A program made the translations under genes and the position numbers. A stretch of 64,000 nucleotides of DNA, taken from contig NC_073306.1 in the NCBI RefSeq assembly GCF_027595985.1, forward strand, positions 78,573,977-78,637,976. Direction: 5' to 3'. Each line of letters begins with the position of its first letter. The stretch's first letter is position 1. This DNA is from Sorex araneus. Taxonomy: Eukaryota; Chordata; Mammalia; Eulipotyphla; Soricidae. This document shows positions 11,334-21,952 of this stretch, piece after piece. The notes under the pieces were generated by a model that saw nothing but the letters and a program-made list of their open reading frames with translations, ran no database searches and had not been told where the DNA came from.

Positions 11334-11502
11334 CCGGAGCGATAGCACAGCAGGTAGGATGTTTGCCTTGCAAGCGGCCGACCCGGGTTCGATCTCCAGC
11401 ATCCTATATGGTCCCCCAAGCACCGCCAGGAGTAATTCCTGAGTGCAAAGCCAGAAGTAACCCCTGAGAATCGCTAGGTGTGACCCAAAAAGCAAAAAAA
11501 AA
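11334..11502 (+). mobile_element. SINE-A, full length
   Basis: Complete copy with A-tail. The 20-nt duplication 'aaaaatggtgacRgatgggg' is at 11,314-11,333 and 11,503-11,522 with one mismatch. Confidence 0.95.
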
Positions 11503-11549
11503 AAAAATGGTGACAGATGGGGTAAGGAGAGGATGCAAAGAGCAGGAGC

Positions 11550-11690
11550 ACGTGTGGAGCCCTAGGACCAATCCTAGGCCCCACATGGTCCTGGTCGCCC
11601 AGTATGCTCAATCCTCAAGCATCTTGCTGAGAATAGCCTCTGAGCACTGCTAGCTCAGAGTCGATTCCCAAACCAAAATAATAAAGCAAG
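11550..11690 (+). mobile_element. Old SINE-A relic
   Basis: Diverged plus-strand body 'cccacatggtcctggtcgc', 'cctctgagcactgctagc', 'caaaccaaaataataaa'. Confidence 0.6.
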
Positions 11691-11732
11691 GTGAGTTCAC
11701 GAGTAGATAAAATTAGGTTCCCTATTTAGATA

Positions 11733-11973
11733 CCAGGGCTGGAGCAATAGCACAGTAGGTTGCACGCGACCCACCAGGGTTTGATTCTTCCACTCCTCAC
11801 AGAGAGCCTGGCAAGCTACTGAGAGTATTCTGCCCACGCTGCAGAGCCTGGCAAGCTACCCGTGTCGTATTCAATATGCCAAAAACAGTAACAACAAGTC
11901 AAGTCTCACAATGGAGACGTTACTGGTGCCCACTCAAGCAAATAGATGAGCATCGGAATGACAGTGACAGTGA
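11733..11973 (+). mobile_element. SINE-B with internal head deletion
   Basis: Head 'gggctggagcaatagcacag' then loss of about 14 nt of the tRNA-like D/anticodon region ('gggcatttgcctt' missing). The SINE-B body and terminal 'cagtgacagtga' are intact. Confidence 0.93.
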
Positions 11974-12465
11974 CATTTAGATACTTGTGGTTCTTCGCTG
12001 ATAATCCGGCACTAAATGCTCTCTTCCTTAGGTAAAACATTCCCTCCCTTTTGTTGTGTTGATAACCCAGGGTTGCACAAGTGCTTTGTTTGTAGCTCCA
12101 GAGTCCCCAACCAACAAAGTCTTAAGGATTCACTTGGCTCATGTGATTGACAGTGAGCTCATGTTGGAAGGCAGGTGCTCCTACCACTGATCCAGCCTCT
12201 CTGCCCAAGGGAAAAAATGAAAAGCACTAAGAAAGACAATAGTGACTACTTGAGGAGGAACTAGCCAGGTTTTATGACTTTTGCACTAGATCTCATCCAA
12301 ACTCAAATGATAATTTCAGCAACTGTGATGGCGGCCTGAATAAATTAGGAGCTGATTCTAATATTGGAAACCAGAAAGCCTGTTCAGTAGGGTTGGCTGG
12401 TGTGTTGAGAATGTGCCCATCATTGTTTCCTAAAGGATCAGACCTTCATCAGAAATCTTGATCTG

Positions 12466-12636
12466 TGGGGCTGGAGAGATAATACAGCAATACTTTTGCC
12501 TTGCATGCAGCCGACCAAGGTCCCATCCTCTGCATCTCATATGGTCCCCCAAGTACCACCAGGAGGAATTCCTGAGTGCAGGGTCAGGAGTAACCCCTGA
12601 GCATAACCAGATGTGCCACTCGCCTCTCCAACAAGT
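12466..12636 (+). mobile_element. SINE-A, diverged but full length
   Basis: Body 'catatggtcccccaagtacc' and 'ggagtaacccctgagcataa'. Duplication 'aaatcttgatYtg' at 12,453-12,465 and 12,637-12,649. Confidence 0.88.
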
Positions 12637-12869
12637 AAATCTTGATTTGTTTGTATTGAAAGTAAATCTCAGGGATTAGTCTCTGAATGAATTAATGTAT
12701 TGATAAACTTGTTCCCAGAAGCCTGGAACCCACTTTCCAAAAAAACAAATAAGCTTTCAAAAAAAAAAGCTTCCATATTGTTCTCTTCTGTGAAATCCTC
12801 TTCTCGTGACTGTGCAGACAAGGACATGAACCCATACTCTTCCAACCTGCTGTTGAGAGTTGCTCTTTC

Positions 12870-13958
12870 AGATATGAATGGCCAAAAGGCACATGAAAAA
12901 GTGCTCTACATCACTAATCATCAGGGAGATGCAGATCAAAACAACCATGAGATACCACCTCACACCACAGAGACTAGCACACATCCAAAAGAACAAAAGC
13001 AACCACTATTGGAGAGGATGTGGGGAGAAAGGGACCCTTCTACACTGCTGGTGGGAATGCCGACTAGTTCAGCCCTTTTGGAAAACAATATGGACGATTC
13101 TCAAAAAACTAGAGGTTGAACTCCCATTTGACCCAGCAATACCACTGCTGGGAATATATCCCAGAGAAGCAAAAAAGTATAGTCGAAATGACATCTGCAC
13201 TTATATGTTCATCGCAGCACTGTTTACAATAGCCAGAATCTGGAAAAAACCTGAGTGCCCTAGAACAGATGACTGGTTGAAGAAACTTTGGTACATCTAT
13301 ACAATGGAATACTATGCAGCTGTTAGAAAAAATGAGGTCATGAAGTTCGAATATAAGTGGATCAGCATGGAAAGTATCACGCTAAGTGAAATGAGTCAGA
13401 AAGAGAGAGACAGACATAGAAAGATTGCACTCATCTGTGGAATATAGAATAATAGACTAGGAGACTAACACCCAAGAATAGTAGAAATAAGTACCAGGAG
13501 GTTGACTCCATGGATTGGAGGCTGGTCTCTCATTCTGGGCAACTCAGAGAAGGGAACACCAAGTAAAATGTGGTCGGAGGTCATGCGGGGGAAGGGTGAT
13601 GCGTGCCGAATGTAGACTAGAGACTGAACACAATGGCCACTCAACACCTTTATTGCAAACCACAACACCTAATCAGAGAGAGAGAACAAAAGGGAATACC
13701 CTGCCATAGTGGCAGTGTGGGGTGGGGGGAGACGGGATTGGGGAGGGTGGGAGAGATGCTGGGTTTACTGGTGGTGGAGAATGGGCACTGGTGAAGGGAT
13801 GGGTTCTCGAACTTAGTATGGGGGAAATATGAGCACAATAATGTAGAATTCATTTCAATTCTTAATGTAATTTTATTAGATCAATAAAATCCAGATGACA
13901 AAATAAAAAATAAATAAATAAAATAAAATTTAAAGATTTTTCAAAAAAAAAAAAAGAA
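12870..13958 (+). mobile_element. 5'-truncated young L1 (ORF2 C-terminus and 3'UTR)
   Basis: A 1,089-bp insertion flanked by the exact 12-nt duplication 'agttgctctttc' (12,858-12,869 and 13,959-13,970). It carries the end of ORF2, a 3'UTR with a G-rich stretch at about 13,715-13,755 and the family-defining 'gggcactggtgaagggatgg' words, an AATAAA-containing terminus and a poly(A) tail. The 12-nt perfect duplication and the open ORF2 frame indicate a recent insertion. Typical target-primed, 5'-truncated LINE-1. Confidence 0.95.
12878..13447 (+). pseudogene. L1 ORF2 C-terminal fragment (189 codons)
   Basis: This frame is continuous and matches the C-terminal region of mammalian L1 ORF2p (full-length protein is about 1,275 residues). 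Recognisable blocks in order are [73 protein letters not shown] and the terminal ALICGI followed by TAG. The HCWW..C segment is part of the cysteine-rich C-terminal domain. Endonuclease and reverse transcriptase domains are absent because of 5' truncation, so the fragment cannot support retrotransposition. The ATG is an internal Met, not a real start. Confidence 0.95.
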
Positions 13959-14124
13959 AGTTGCTCTTTCTTGACCTGTTACAGCACCGTGTGTTTGATG
14001 GCCCTGGAATGGCAGTGGACTGAGCCTTCAGTTATATGCTACAGTTGTTCCCTGGTGTCTATAACATGGACTTCCCCCTCTCTCCTGGATGATTCCATCA
14101 CCACTGGGATTGTTATCAATGTAT

Positions 14125-14292
14125 TTGTCTTTGTTTTGGGGGCCACACCTAGTGGTGCTCGGGCACTACTACCAATGCAGTGCACAGGGGTCACTCTCCA
14201 CAGTGCTCTGGGGAACTTTAGGTACATGAGATCAAACCTGGCACTCTCACATATGAAGTATCTGCCAGAGCACTTTGAGATAGCTCCGTGGT
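14125..14292 (-). mobile_element. Old SINE-A relic
   Basis: Minus-strand 'gggggccacacctagtggtg', 'gcacaggggtcactctcc', ending 'gagatagctcc'. Confidence 0.65.
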
Positions 14293-14317
14293 ATGGATTA
14301 ACTTATTATTATTGTCA

Positions 14318-14468
14318 TAATTTGGGGTCACACTCAGTAGTGCTCAGGGTTATTCCTGACTGGGAGTGTGGGGGTAGCTCTGGGTGGTACTCAGGGGATC
14401 ATGCAGTGACGTTTGGTACCAGGGATCAAACTCAGACCTCATATTAACAAAGAATATGCTCCAGCCCT
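14318..14468 (-). mobile_element. Old SINE-A relic
   Basis: Second minus-strand copy: 'ggggtcacactcagtagtgc', 'ggtaccagggatcaaactca', ending 'atgctccagccc'. Confidence 0.7.
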
Positions 14469-14834
14469 TTGAGCTCTATCTCTAAGCACTGAATCTATAT
14501 TAAAAGGAAAAACAGATTCACGTTTGCCCTCTCACTGTAGTCCATTTAGATATGTACTCTGTTTTTCAAGTTTCAATTGCATCATATTATTTCTAACTAT
14601 AGCACTCGGGCAATTTCCCTTCCTCTTTGGAGCTTATGCTGTGTTCCTACTCGCAGAGTTACCCCATCCACTCCACCCAGTTCCGTTTTTTTTCTCTTTC
14701 GGCCTGTTAATTTCAAGTCTCTAGCATTTCAGTTTCTGCTGCTGTGAAGAGAGGAGACAGTTTGCTTCCAACCTCCATGGCCAAGAGTTTGAAGAGGTCT
14801 AAGAAGTGAAATGGTTTTAACCCATCTGAAGTAG

Positions 14835-14933
14835 AGGGGCCAGAGAGAGACAGAGACTGGGTGCAGGGCATGTGGGTCAGCATTTAGAACTTTGGGACCA
14901 CATGGTCCCCAGACAACTGCCAATGGGAGAAAG
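14835..14933 (+). mobile_element. SINE-A relic that seeded a microsatellite
   Basis: 'gaggggccagagagagacag', 'gggaccacatggtccccaga'. It ends directly in the purine tract that expands to (GGAA)n, so the A-tail probably gave rise to the microsatellite. Confidence 0.6.
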
Positions 14934-15198
14934 AAAGAGAGAGAGAAAGGAAGGAAGGAAGGAAGGAAGGAAGGAGGGAAGGAAGGAAGGAAGGAAGGAA
15001 GGAAGGAAGGAAGGAAGGAAGGAAGGAAGGAAGGAAGGAAGGAAGGAGTGAGAGAGGGAAGGGAGGGAGGAGGGAGGGAGGGAGGAAAAAAGGGAGGAAG
15101 GAAGGAAGGAAGGAAGGAAGGAAGGAAGGAAGGAAGGAAGGAAGGAAGGAAGGAAGGAAGAAAGGAAGGAAGGAAAGAAAGAAGGAAGGAAGGAAGGA
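14934..15198 (+). repeat. (GGAA)n microsatellite, about 265 bp
   Basis: Nearly pure GGAA tandem with GGGA and GAAA interruptions in the middle (about 15,050-15,085). It reads as a long Lys/Glu/Gly repeat or a Phe/Leu/Pro/Ser repeat in translation, neither of which is a gene. Confidence 0.97.
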
Positions 15199-15214
15199 GC
15201 AGCAGCTAGCACAG

Positions 15215-15372
15215 AGGAAAGTTTATAGGCCAGAGTGCAAGTTTTGTAAACAGGAGGTCTGGGTTTGATGCCCAATACTGCATGATCCAAGCATTGCCAG
15301 GAGTGATTCCTGGAACACTGAGCCAGGAATCACCCCTGAGCTGTGCCAAGTAACAAAAAATAAGAAAACAAA
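15215..15372 (+). mobile_element. Old SINE-A relic
   Basis: 'ataggccagagtgcaag', 'attgccaggagtgattcctg', 'gaatcacccctgagctgtgc', A-rich end. Confidence 0.65.
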
Positions 15373-15559
15373 AAATAAGAATATTGAGAAGACTGCTACT
15401 TCACTCTTTGCTTAGGCTGAGCCCTTAATATGTAATTTAGGAATGTCTATATGTGTGCTCTCAGATATTGTGTATCATGCTAGCTCTAGTACTTAGCTGT
15501 AGTACTTTTAGAGTCACAATCAATGAAGAAATCTGGTTACAGGAGGCAAGAGCTAACTC

Positions 15560-15912
15560 AATAACTGGGGGCCTGCCTTGCAAGTGTGAGGTTATAAGGT
15601 TGGTATCTGGTCTGGTATTGCTTCATGTTGCTTGTGCCTGGCAGTTCTATTCTTGGAGATTCTTGGTGCTGCAGACAATTACCAATGGCATTGTAGCTAG
15701 GGCTGTGCAAGCACCGCAACTAAAGGGTAAATTTCCTGGTGAGCATGTGACTGAAAGACATATGTTTGAGCACTGCAGTCAACAGTGTGACCCTCACCAA
15801 GCATGCTTGTGAGCACTGCAACCAGAATATGCTCAAATACCACCACTAAAGGTATGGTCCTCAAAGAGCACAGCTGAAATGGACAAGATCACCAGCAAGC
15901 CTATATTTGATT
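15560..15912 (+). mobile_element. SINE-C, old long SINE
   Basis: 'ctgccttgcaagtgtgaggt', 'gagcactgcagtcaacagtg', 'cttgtgagcactgcaacc', 'aagatcaccagcaagcc'. Same module order as 8,190-8,450 and 24,120-24,270, diverged. Confidence 0.5.
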
Positions 15913-15989
15913 ACCAGTTATCACGGCAACATCAGCAAAAGGAAGAGAAGGGAAAAATAAAATACCAACCAACCAGAAATGCAGTAACT

Positions 15990-16590
15990 CAGTAAAGGTT
16001 AATAGGTAAGATTTACTATTACCTATGTTCTAGGCTTTAGGATAACCCTATTATATAGCATTTTCCAGTTGAGCTCCTATTAGCCTGAGCTATTATCACC
16101 ACCAGTTTAAAATATAAGAAAGAGAAATGCTTTGAAATCCCAGGTCTTTCTAGGTCCACAGCATTATTGTCACTTTCCAAGCAAAGAATAGTCTAGATAG
16201 TTGTGGATAGTTATGCAGATGTATGGATCCAGATTTAGCCAATTTCTTACCAGGGTAAATCTTCACATTATGAAGAGTCCACCTTGATGTTGCTCATAAA
16301 CTACCCCAGTATATTTGGAATCATTTGTGTAAGATTTGATTTCTGCATAATTTTGAAGACATGCTTATGTATTATGAAAACTCATATTGTTTCCCAGATA
16401 TGGGCACTCTCCCAGGTGTTGAAAGGTATAATAATAGAAAATTACTCCTCCTGGGAACTCTCCTCTAGGAAGACGGTTAATCACTCACTTGTCCACTCTT
16501 TACTTGAATAGGGTAGTTGGGGGCCTTAGGGCATGCCAAGTGGTATAGTTTAGTTTAAAACCAATCAACTTAGAATTGCAATATGGGTGG
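15990..16590. other. Unassigned AT-rich DNA
   Basis: No exon or repeat recognised. Confidence 0.4.
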
Positions 16591-16594
16591 AAGG

Positions 16595-16673
16595 GTGGTT
16601 AAAAGGACTGAAGCATATACTTTGCATGTGTGAGCCCCAGGTTCAATCCCTAGTACCATATGGTCCAATTCTT
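16595..16673 (+). mobile_element. Old SINE-A, left half (split)
   Basis: Head 'gaagcatatactttgcatgt', 'caggttcaatccctagtacc', cut by a younger minus-strand SINE-A. It continues at 16,847. Confidence 0.7.
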
Positions 16674-16846
16674 TTTTTTTTACTTTATGGGTCACACCTG
16701 GCGATGCACAGGGGTCACTCCTGGGTCTGCACTCAGGAATTACCCCTGGCAGTGCTCAGGGGACCAGATGGGATGCTGGGAATCGAACCCGGGTCGACTG
16801 CATGCAAAGCAAATGCCCTACCCACTGTGCCATTGCTCCAGCCTCT
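16674..16846 (-). mobile_element. SINE-A inserted in older SINE-A
   Basis: Complete minus-strand copy ending 'cattgctccagcc'. Duplication 'ggtcYaRttctt' at about 16,662 and 16,847. Confidence 0.92.
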
Positions 16847-16922
16847 GGTCTAGTTCTTATAAGCACCCCCAGGAACAAACTCAGAACAACCCCTGGGTTT
16901 GGCCCCCCAAAGAAAAAAATTA
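16847..16922 (+). mobile_element. Old SINE-A, right half (split)
   Basis: Body continues 'ataagcacccccaggaac', 'cagaacaacccctgggtttg', A-tail. Confidence 0.7.
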
Positions 16923-17300
16923 TAATTCTTGACTAAAATATAATAGTGCACATCTAGACCAAGGAGAGATTTCAGGTGAATAAACTGTGAATGAACTGCT
17001 CCGCTCCCGAGGCGGCAGTCTGGTCTGCAGAGCAGCAAAGATGTTCTGTGTGTTTTTCCGGTTCATAATGAAGACTGGAGCACTCAGGGCCGTGGCAGAG
17101 AGCTCAAAGCTCCCACTGCTCAAGCCACTGAATGGGCGGAACAAGCACTGAATGCTCTTAAGCGGTTCGTCCACAGAACCCTCAAAGATAAAACAGAAGT
17201 AAGGATTAGGGAAAATAAAGTTCTTTTAAAAAGAGTGAAGATACACATAGAATGGACTTCTCCCACATTATTCTTTTAATTTTAAATAACTGCATGGATT

Positions 17301-17479
17301 GGGGCTGGAGCAATAGCACAGCAGGTAGGGCGTTTGCCTTGCACTCGGCCAACCCAGGTTCGATTCCCAGCATCCCATATGGTCCCCTGAGCACTGCCAG
17401 GGGTAACTCCTGAGTGCAGAGCCAGGAGTAACCCCTGTGCATTGCCGGTATGACCCAAACAAACAAACAAACAAACAAA
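17301..17479 (+). mobile_element. SINE-A with (CAAA)n tail
   Basis: Complete copy. The tail has become a short (CAAA)n repeat. Duplication 'aaataactgcatgKatt' at 17,284-17,300 and 17,480-17,496. Confidence 0.95.
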
Positions 17480-17544
17480 AAATAACTGCATGTATTTCTA
17501 GAGCCAAAGTTCAATGACTGAAAATCTAGCTCTGCCTTTTAAAG

Positions 17545-17650
17545 GTGATGTGATGGTGAGTTACTCCTTTAAACACTGCAGGCCTTCATTTGCTATCAAA
17601 AAAATTAGGGATAGTAGTAGTATCTAATAGAGTTACTGAGGATTAAAGGT
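17545..17650 (+). mobile_element. MIR fragment
   Basis: MIR-like order: 'actgcaggccttcatttgc' (first-strand CCTCAGTTTCC region), 'gggatagtagtagtatctaa', 'gttactgaggattaaa'. Ancient and diverged. Confidence 0.5.
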
Positions 17651-17927
17651 GGATACACGGACATGCTTTGAGTGGGGCCTCACCCATCAGAAGCACATTA
17701 GCTGGAATTCTGATTATACTGTTATACATATTCATCTGTGCAGAATGGTTGCCAACTCCTGGCTCCTACAACTCAGCAAAGGGCAGAGCAGGCTCCGTAA
17801 GTTTTTGTTCCATAGAATTTCCTTAAACCTGATTTTGTTTCCCTCATCTCATTCTTGCAGGCATGTCTGGAGTATTCCCTGCACCTTTACTATCATATTT
17901 GTTTTTACTTTCAACTTATTTTTGTTT

Positions 17928-18088
17928 GCAGGCCACACCTGACTGCGTTCAGGGCTTACTTCTGGCTCTGCTCTCAGGGATCACTCTTGGCAGGGCCCAG
18001 GAGACCATATGCAGTGCCAGAGACTGAACCCAGGTAGGTTTCGTGTAAGACAAGCACCCTACCTGCTGTATTATCTCTCCAGCCCTTC
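17928..18088 (-). mobile_element. SINE-A relic
   Basis: Minus-strand 'aggccacacctgactgcgtt' to 'ctgtattatctctccagccc'. Confidence 0.8.
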
Positions 18089-18255
18089 TGATCATATTTC
18101 TGGATTTTGAATGCATTGTGAATCAGCAGTCTTTTTTCTTCTGCACAAAGGAAAAATCATTTGTCATTTGCTGCTCTCTCCCAGTGTGTTTTTGTCAGTG
18201 AAAAGAAGCAGCAGACATATTTTTTTAAATCTTTACTTATCAATAATTATTTACC

Positions 18256-18426
18256 GGGGCTGGAGAGATAGCACAGCGGGTAGGGTGTTTGCCTTGCACG
18301 CGGCCGACCCGGGTTCAAATCCCAGCATCCCATATGGTCCCCTGAGCACGGCCAGGGGTAATTCCTGAGTGCTGAGCCAGGAGTAACCCCTGTGCATCGC
18401 CAGGTGTGACCCAAAAAGAAAAAAAA
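18256..18426 (+). mobile_element. SINE-A, young
   Basis: Near-consensus copy with A-box and B-box. Exact duplication 'aataattatttacc' at 18,242-18,255 and 18,427-18,440. Confidence 0.96.
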
Positions 18427-18439
18427 AATAATTATTTAC

Positions 18440-18970
18440 CAATTTTATTATGCCTTAAATTATTTTTATTACAAAAATTATATATGCTCAATTACCAAAA
18501 ACAGTTCAAGCAAACAGAACCTTGCCAACTTCTAGAAATGCAATGGCCTAAGTAATTTTACATGGAGATAACCACTGTTAGACATGCTTCCACACTGCCT
18601 TAAAGCATAATTTCAATAACATGTATTTTAAAGATAAAATATAATGGAATCATACTCTTTATTATACTGTTTTGCGACTTGGTTTTCCATAAATACATTT
18701 TGGGCATTCAACCATTTTGGTAGAAATTAATCTTACTTTTGTTCATGAGTTCTTTCTACAAAAATTGTAATTTGCTAGAATAGTTCCCTACTGTAATCTT
18801 AACAGATATTTAAATATTTCTACTATTACAATTCTCAAATACACTTGTATTTCTATTTTTATATTTGTGCAAATATTTCTGAAACATATTTTTCACACAA
18901 ACACGCTAACCACAAATCTCAAAATGTGAAATTATTTGATCAAGTAGAACATTTGTTTATCTTGTTTCAT
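18440..18970. other. Unassigned AT-rich DNA
   Basis: Possibly an old LINE relic, but no diagnostic block recognised. Confidence 0.35.
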
Positions 18971-18977
18971 TTTATTA

Positions 18978-19090
18978 TAGGCTTCTGGGGTCACTCCTTG
19001 TGGTGCTCAGGCCCATATGTAGTGCCAGGATCAAATCAGGGTTGGCCATGTGCAAAGCAAATGCCTTAACCCCTGTCTCCTCTCTCAGGT
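18978..19090 (-). mobile_element. SINE-A relic, partial
   Basis: 'tggggtcactccttgtggtg', 'agggttggccatgtgcaaag'. Confidence 0.65.
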
Positions 19091-19191
19091 CCAACAGCTG
19101 TTCATTTTATTTAAAAACTGCCATTCTCTCTAAAAGTGATTTGTCCCATTAGCATGTTTATTATACACGAGAATGACATTTTCCACATTTG

Positions 19192-19196
<5 letters not shown>

Positions 19197-19231
<35 letters not shown>

Positions 19232-19392
19232 TTTTGGGTCACACCTGGCGATGCACAGTGGTTACTCCTGGCTCTGCACTCAGGAATTACCCCTGGTGGT
19301 GCTCAGGGGACCATATGGGATGCTGGGATTTGAACCCGGGTCGGCCGCGTGCAAGGCAAACACCCTACCCGCTGTGCTATCTCTCCAGCCCC
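19197..19392 (-). mobile_element. SINE-A, first of a tandem pair
   Basis: Starts with a long T-run, complete to 'gctatctctccagcccc'. The left member of a head-to-tail pair enclosed by one duplication (19,183-19,196 and 19,568-19,581). Confidence 0.95.
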
Positions 19393-19567
19393 AAATGAAA
19401 TTTTTTTGTTTTTGTTTTTGCTTTTTGGGTCACACCCAGCGATGCTCAGGGGTTACTCCTGGCTCTGCACTCAGGAATTACTCCTGGCGGTGCTTGGGGG
19501 ACCATATGGGATGCCGGGGATCGAACCCAGGTCGGCCGCGTGCAAGGCAAACGCCCTACGGGCTGTG
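19393..19567 (-). mobile_element. SINE-A, second of a tandem pair, head-truncated
   Basis: T-rich tail 'ttttttgtttttgttttt', then the body to 'cgccctacgggctgtg', stopping about 15 nt short of the usual 5' end, where the outer duplication 'ccacatttgtcttt' begins. Confidence 0.93.
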
Positions 19568-19584
19568 CCACATTTGTCTTTATG

Positions 19585-20080
19585 CATATTATTCTTTTCT
19601 TCATATCTCAAGTCTTGAAATCACATTTCTCTCCTTTAAAAGAACAAGTTAAAAGCCAGGAAATAATTTTTTCTTTTATGGGATGAGAGTACAACAGAGT
19701 ATTTTGTTGTTATTATTTTTTTTTTTACCAGCAGCAAAACATTCCACATTAATGATGCTGGGGTGTTTTCATTCAAAACAAAACACTACTAGTTGGTAAC
19801 AATTAAAAAACTGCTCCAACCTCCCAGATCAGCAAACCGGGCACTGTGATTAGATCACTTGCCAGGCAACCCCTGCCCACACATCTCCTTCTTCCGTCTT
19901 GGCTGGATGTGTGAAACAGGACAGACTGCTGGCGTGAGCAGCAGGCGAGGGAAGGGAGAGAGGCAAGGGCAGTTGCAATCTCAAGCCATCTCGGAAGAGT
20001 CTCAGGTAGCTCCCTGCCTGTGCGCCCTGGCCCCCCTCAGCTCACCTTCCCTCCTCCCTGAGCTGCCTTTATTGTGTGTT
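19585..20080. other. Unassigned flank upstream of CpG island 1
   Basis: No exon or repeat recognised. Confidence 0.4.
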
Positions 20081-20084
20081 TGCC

Positions 20085-20205
20085 AGTTTGTTTGGGGGCC
20101 ACACCCTGCTGTGCTCAGGGCTTATTGCTCTGGGGCTGTGGGGACTGAATATGGTGCTGAGGAGTCAGTTGCTTGCAGAGCAAGTCTCTTGGGCTGCCCT
20201 TCTTT
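20085..20205 (-). mobile_element. Old SINE-A relic
   Basis: 'gggggccacaccctgctgtg', 'ggactgaatatggtgctgag', 'gcttgcagagcaagtctctt'. The last SINE before the CpG island. Confidence 0.65.
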
Positions 20206-21184
20206 CATTCCAGTGCCCCAGGGCCTGCTGACAGTCCAGTCCCAGCTCATCTCCTTATCTCTGAAGCCCCTCTCTGAGCCCATCCCTTTCCTGTAACAGT
20301 TTGTGTTCATGGAAATGTTTAGCTGCCGATCTGATAGATTTCAGAGATGAGACTCCCCATGGTTCTCGGAAACCGAGGGACTCTGTAAAAGCAGGATGAA
20401 GGTACTAGCACAGTTTGGTTAACTCTCCCCCAAAACAGTCCTTCTGACTTGATCACTTAACCCGTGTCTCCGCACCCACGCCGGGGAGAGCTTGCAAATG
20501 ATACGTCGGTGTCGGTGTTACAACACAAAAAATCAGGAGGCCTATTTGGGGGGTGGGAGACCCCTTTGGGCAGAGCACACCTTTCATCTGCCCGCTTCAG
20601 AGACAAGCCACTCGAGGCAAATAGGGGGCAGGGCTCCCCAGAACCGACTCGGAGGAAACAAAAACCCGACTCTTCGTGTCTTGAAAGCGCCGACGACGAG
20701 GCCGGGCAGCGAACCTTATCGAGAGAAAGTTGTGTGCGCGCCCCCCTCCCCCAAGCCCGGGGCACGGGCACTTTCTCCCGGACGCTGGGAGCCTCCCGGA
20801 TGACTTTTACGCAATCTACCTTCCACCACCCCCTCCCTGCGTTTCTCCCCGCGTCCCCGGAGCAGCCCGGTGGACCACCAGAAGATGCGCGGGGAGGGCG
20901 AAGGTTCCCGACGGTGCCCCGCACCGCGCCGAGGGTGGGCGTTTGCCAGATCAGCGTCCCGGGTCCCGAGACGCCACCCGAGCCGGCCCCGCCCGCGCCT
21001 GCCCCGGCGTCTCCGCGGTCCTCCGCCGCCCCCTTCCCGCCGGGTCGCCCCCAGCCAGAGCCCCGCGACCCTCGGCGGGCGCGGCGGGGCGACCCGAGGC
21101 AAGTGCTCGCAATCACATGAGGCCCCGGCCCGCCCCATTGGCTGCGGCCGAGCCAGTGGCGGCGCTCGGCGGCTGCGGTTGGTC

Positions 21185-21524
21185 CCGGAGCTGCAGCGCC
21201 GGCTCGGGCCCGGAGTCCATGTTACGCTTTGTCTAATTCCCCCTCGTTACAGAGTCATGTGCTGCTGCTGCTCCCATCGCCGCCGCCGCTGCCGCTGCCG
21301 CTGCCGCCGCCCGTGGTGCCCCGGCTCCTCCGCCGCGCTTCGAGCGGGCAGCCGCGGGCGGGGCCTCGGGAGCAGGGTCCAGGGCGCCGCGCGCCTCCGC
21401 CGCCCCGGCGCGTCCCGCTGCAGCCGCCGCCGCCCGCCGCAGGGGATGCCGCCGCCTCGCGTCGCCGCCTAAGCCGTGGCTCGGCGGCCGAGCCGCTGCC
21501 GCCGCCCGGGCTGCACCCCCGCAG
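21185..21524 (+). other. Candidate first exon (mostly 5'UTR) with splice donor
   Basis: Downstream of the two CCAAT boxes lies a GC-rich leader that ends at 'gcag|gtgggt', a consensus donor with the intron starting at 21,525. It holds a 5-codon uORF (ATG 21,219, stop 21,234-21,236) and a 71-codon arginine/cysteine-rich frame (ATG 21,257 to stop at 21,472), both closed before the donor. The exon therefore looks untranslated or translation-regulating, with the true start codon in a later exon. The start of transcription is a guess. Alternative donors are at 21,576 (gcag|gtggga) and 21,947 (gaag|gtgagc). I do not recognise the gene. Confidence 0.45.
21262..21313 (+). repeat. CTG/CCG-type triplet tract in the leader
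   Basis: Interrupted gctgctgctg and ccgctgccg units. Mammalian 5' leaders with such tracts can vary in length; there is no sign of a long pure run here. Confidence 0.8.
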
Positions 21525-21946
21525 GTGGGTGCGCGCCTCTCCGGGGGCGGGGGGCCCGGCCGGGGGCCCGAGCAGGTGGGAGCCGCCCCGGAGGCGTGCG
21601 CGCACGCCGGCCGCTCGCATCCTGTCCCGCCGCGCCCGCGCCCGTGCGGGGGGCTGCAGCCGGAAAGTGGCGGGCCGGGGGCCGAGGGGGGACGCGGGCC
21701 TCGGACTGGCCCGGCTTGGACGACCGTCCGGCTGCACAGTGGGGCCCAAGCTGCTGTAGGCTGCCCTCCTCCGGCTCCCGCGGGCCGCCGCGCGCTCCCC
21801 CTTGCCTTTGGCCTCTTCCCCCGCCCCCCGCCCCCCTGCTTCACCACGCTCCCCGCCCGATCGGAAGGGAGGGCGGACCGGCCCCGCGGAGCCCTCGCGG
21901 AGGTGGGTGCTGGGTATCTGGCCTGGCTGGGCCCGGTGCCCCGAAG

Positions 21947-21952
21947 GTGAGC
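21947..21952 (+). other. Strong alternative splice donor
   Basis: 'gaag|gtgagc' fits the U1 consensus better than the donor at 21,525. It could extend the first exon or serve a second start site inside the island. Confidence 0.4.

Noticed and set aside
12700-13119. 139-codon frame overlapping the start of the L1 fragment
   Set aside because: It reads unique flank into L1 in a non-ORF2 frame; the ORF2 frame is the one at 12,878-13,447.
14934-15198. CRISPR-like array of repeats
   Set aside because: Simple tandem tetranucleotides without spacers, in a mammalian context.
14877-15290. Repetitive 'protein' of Phe-Leu-Pro-Ser or Lys-Glu-Gly-Arg repeats
   Set aside because: Translation of the (GGAA)n microsatellite on the two strands.
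7826-19652. Many frames with GSHPAMHRGYSWLCTQELPLAVLRGPYGMLGIEPG-type peptides
   Set aside because: The same peptide recurs at dozens of sites because it is the translation of SINE-A. It is not a protein family.
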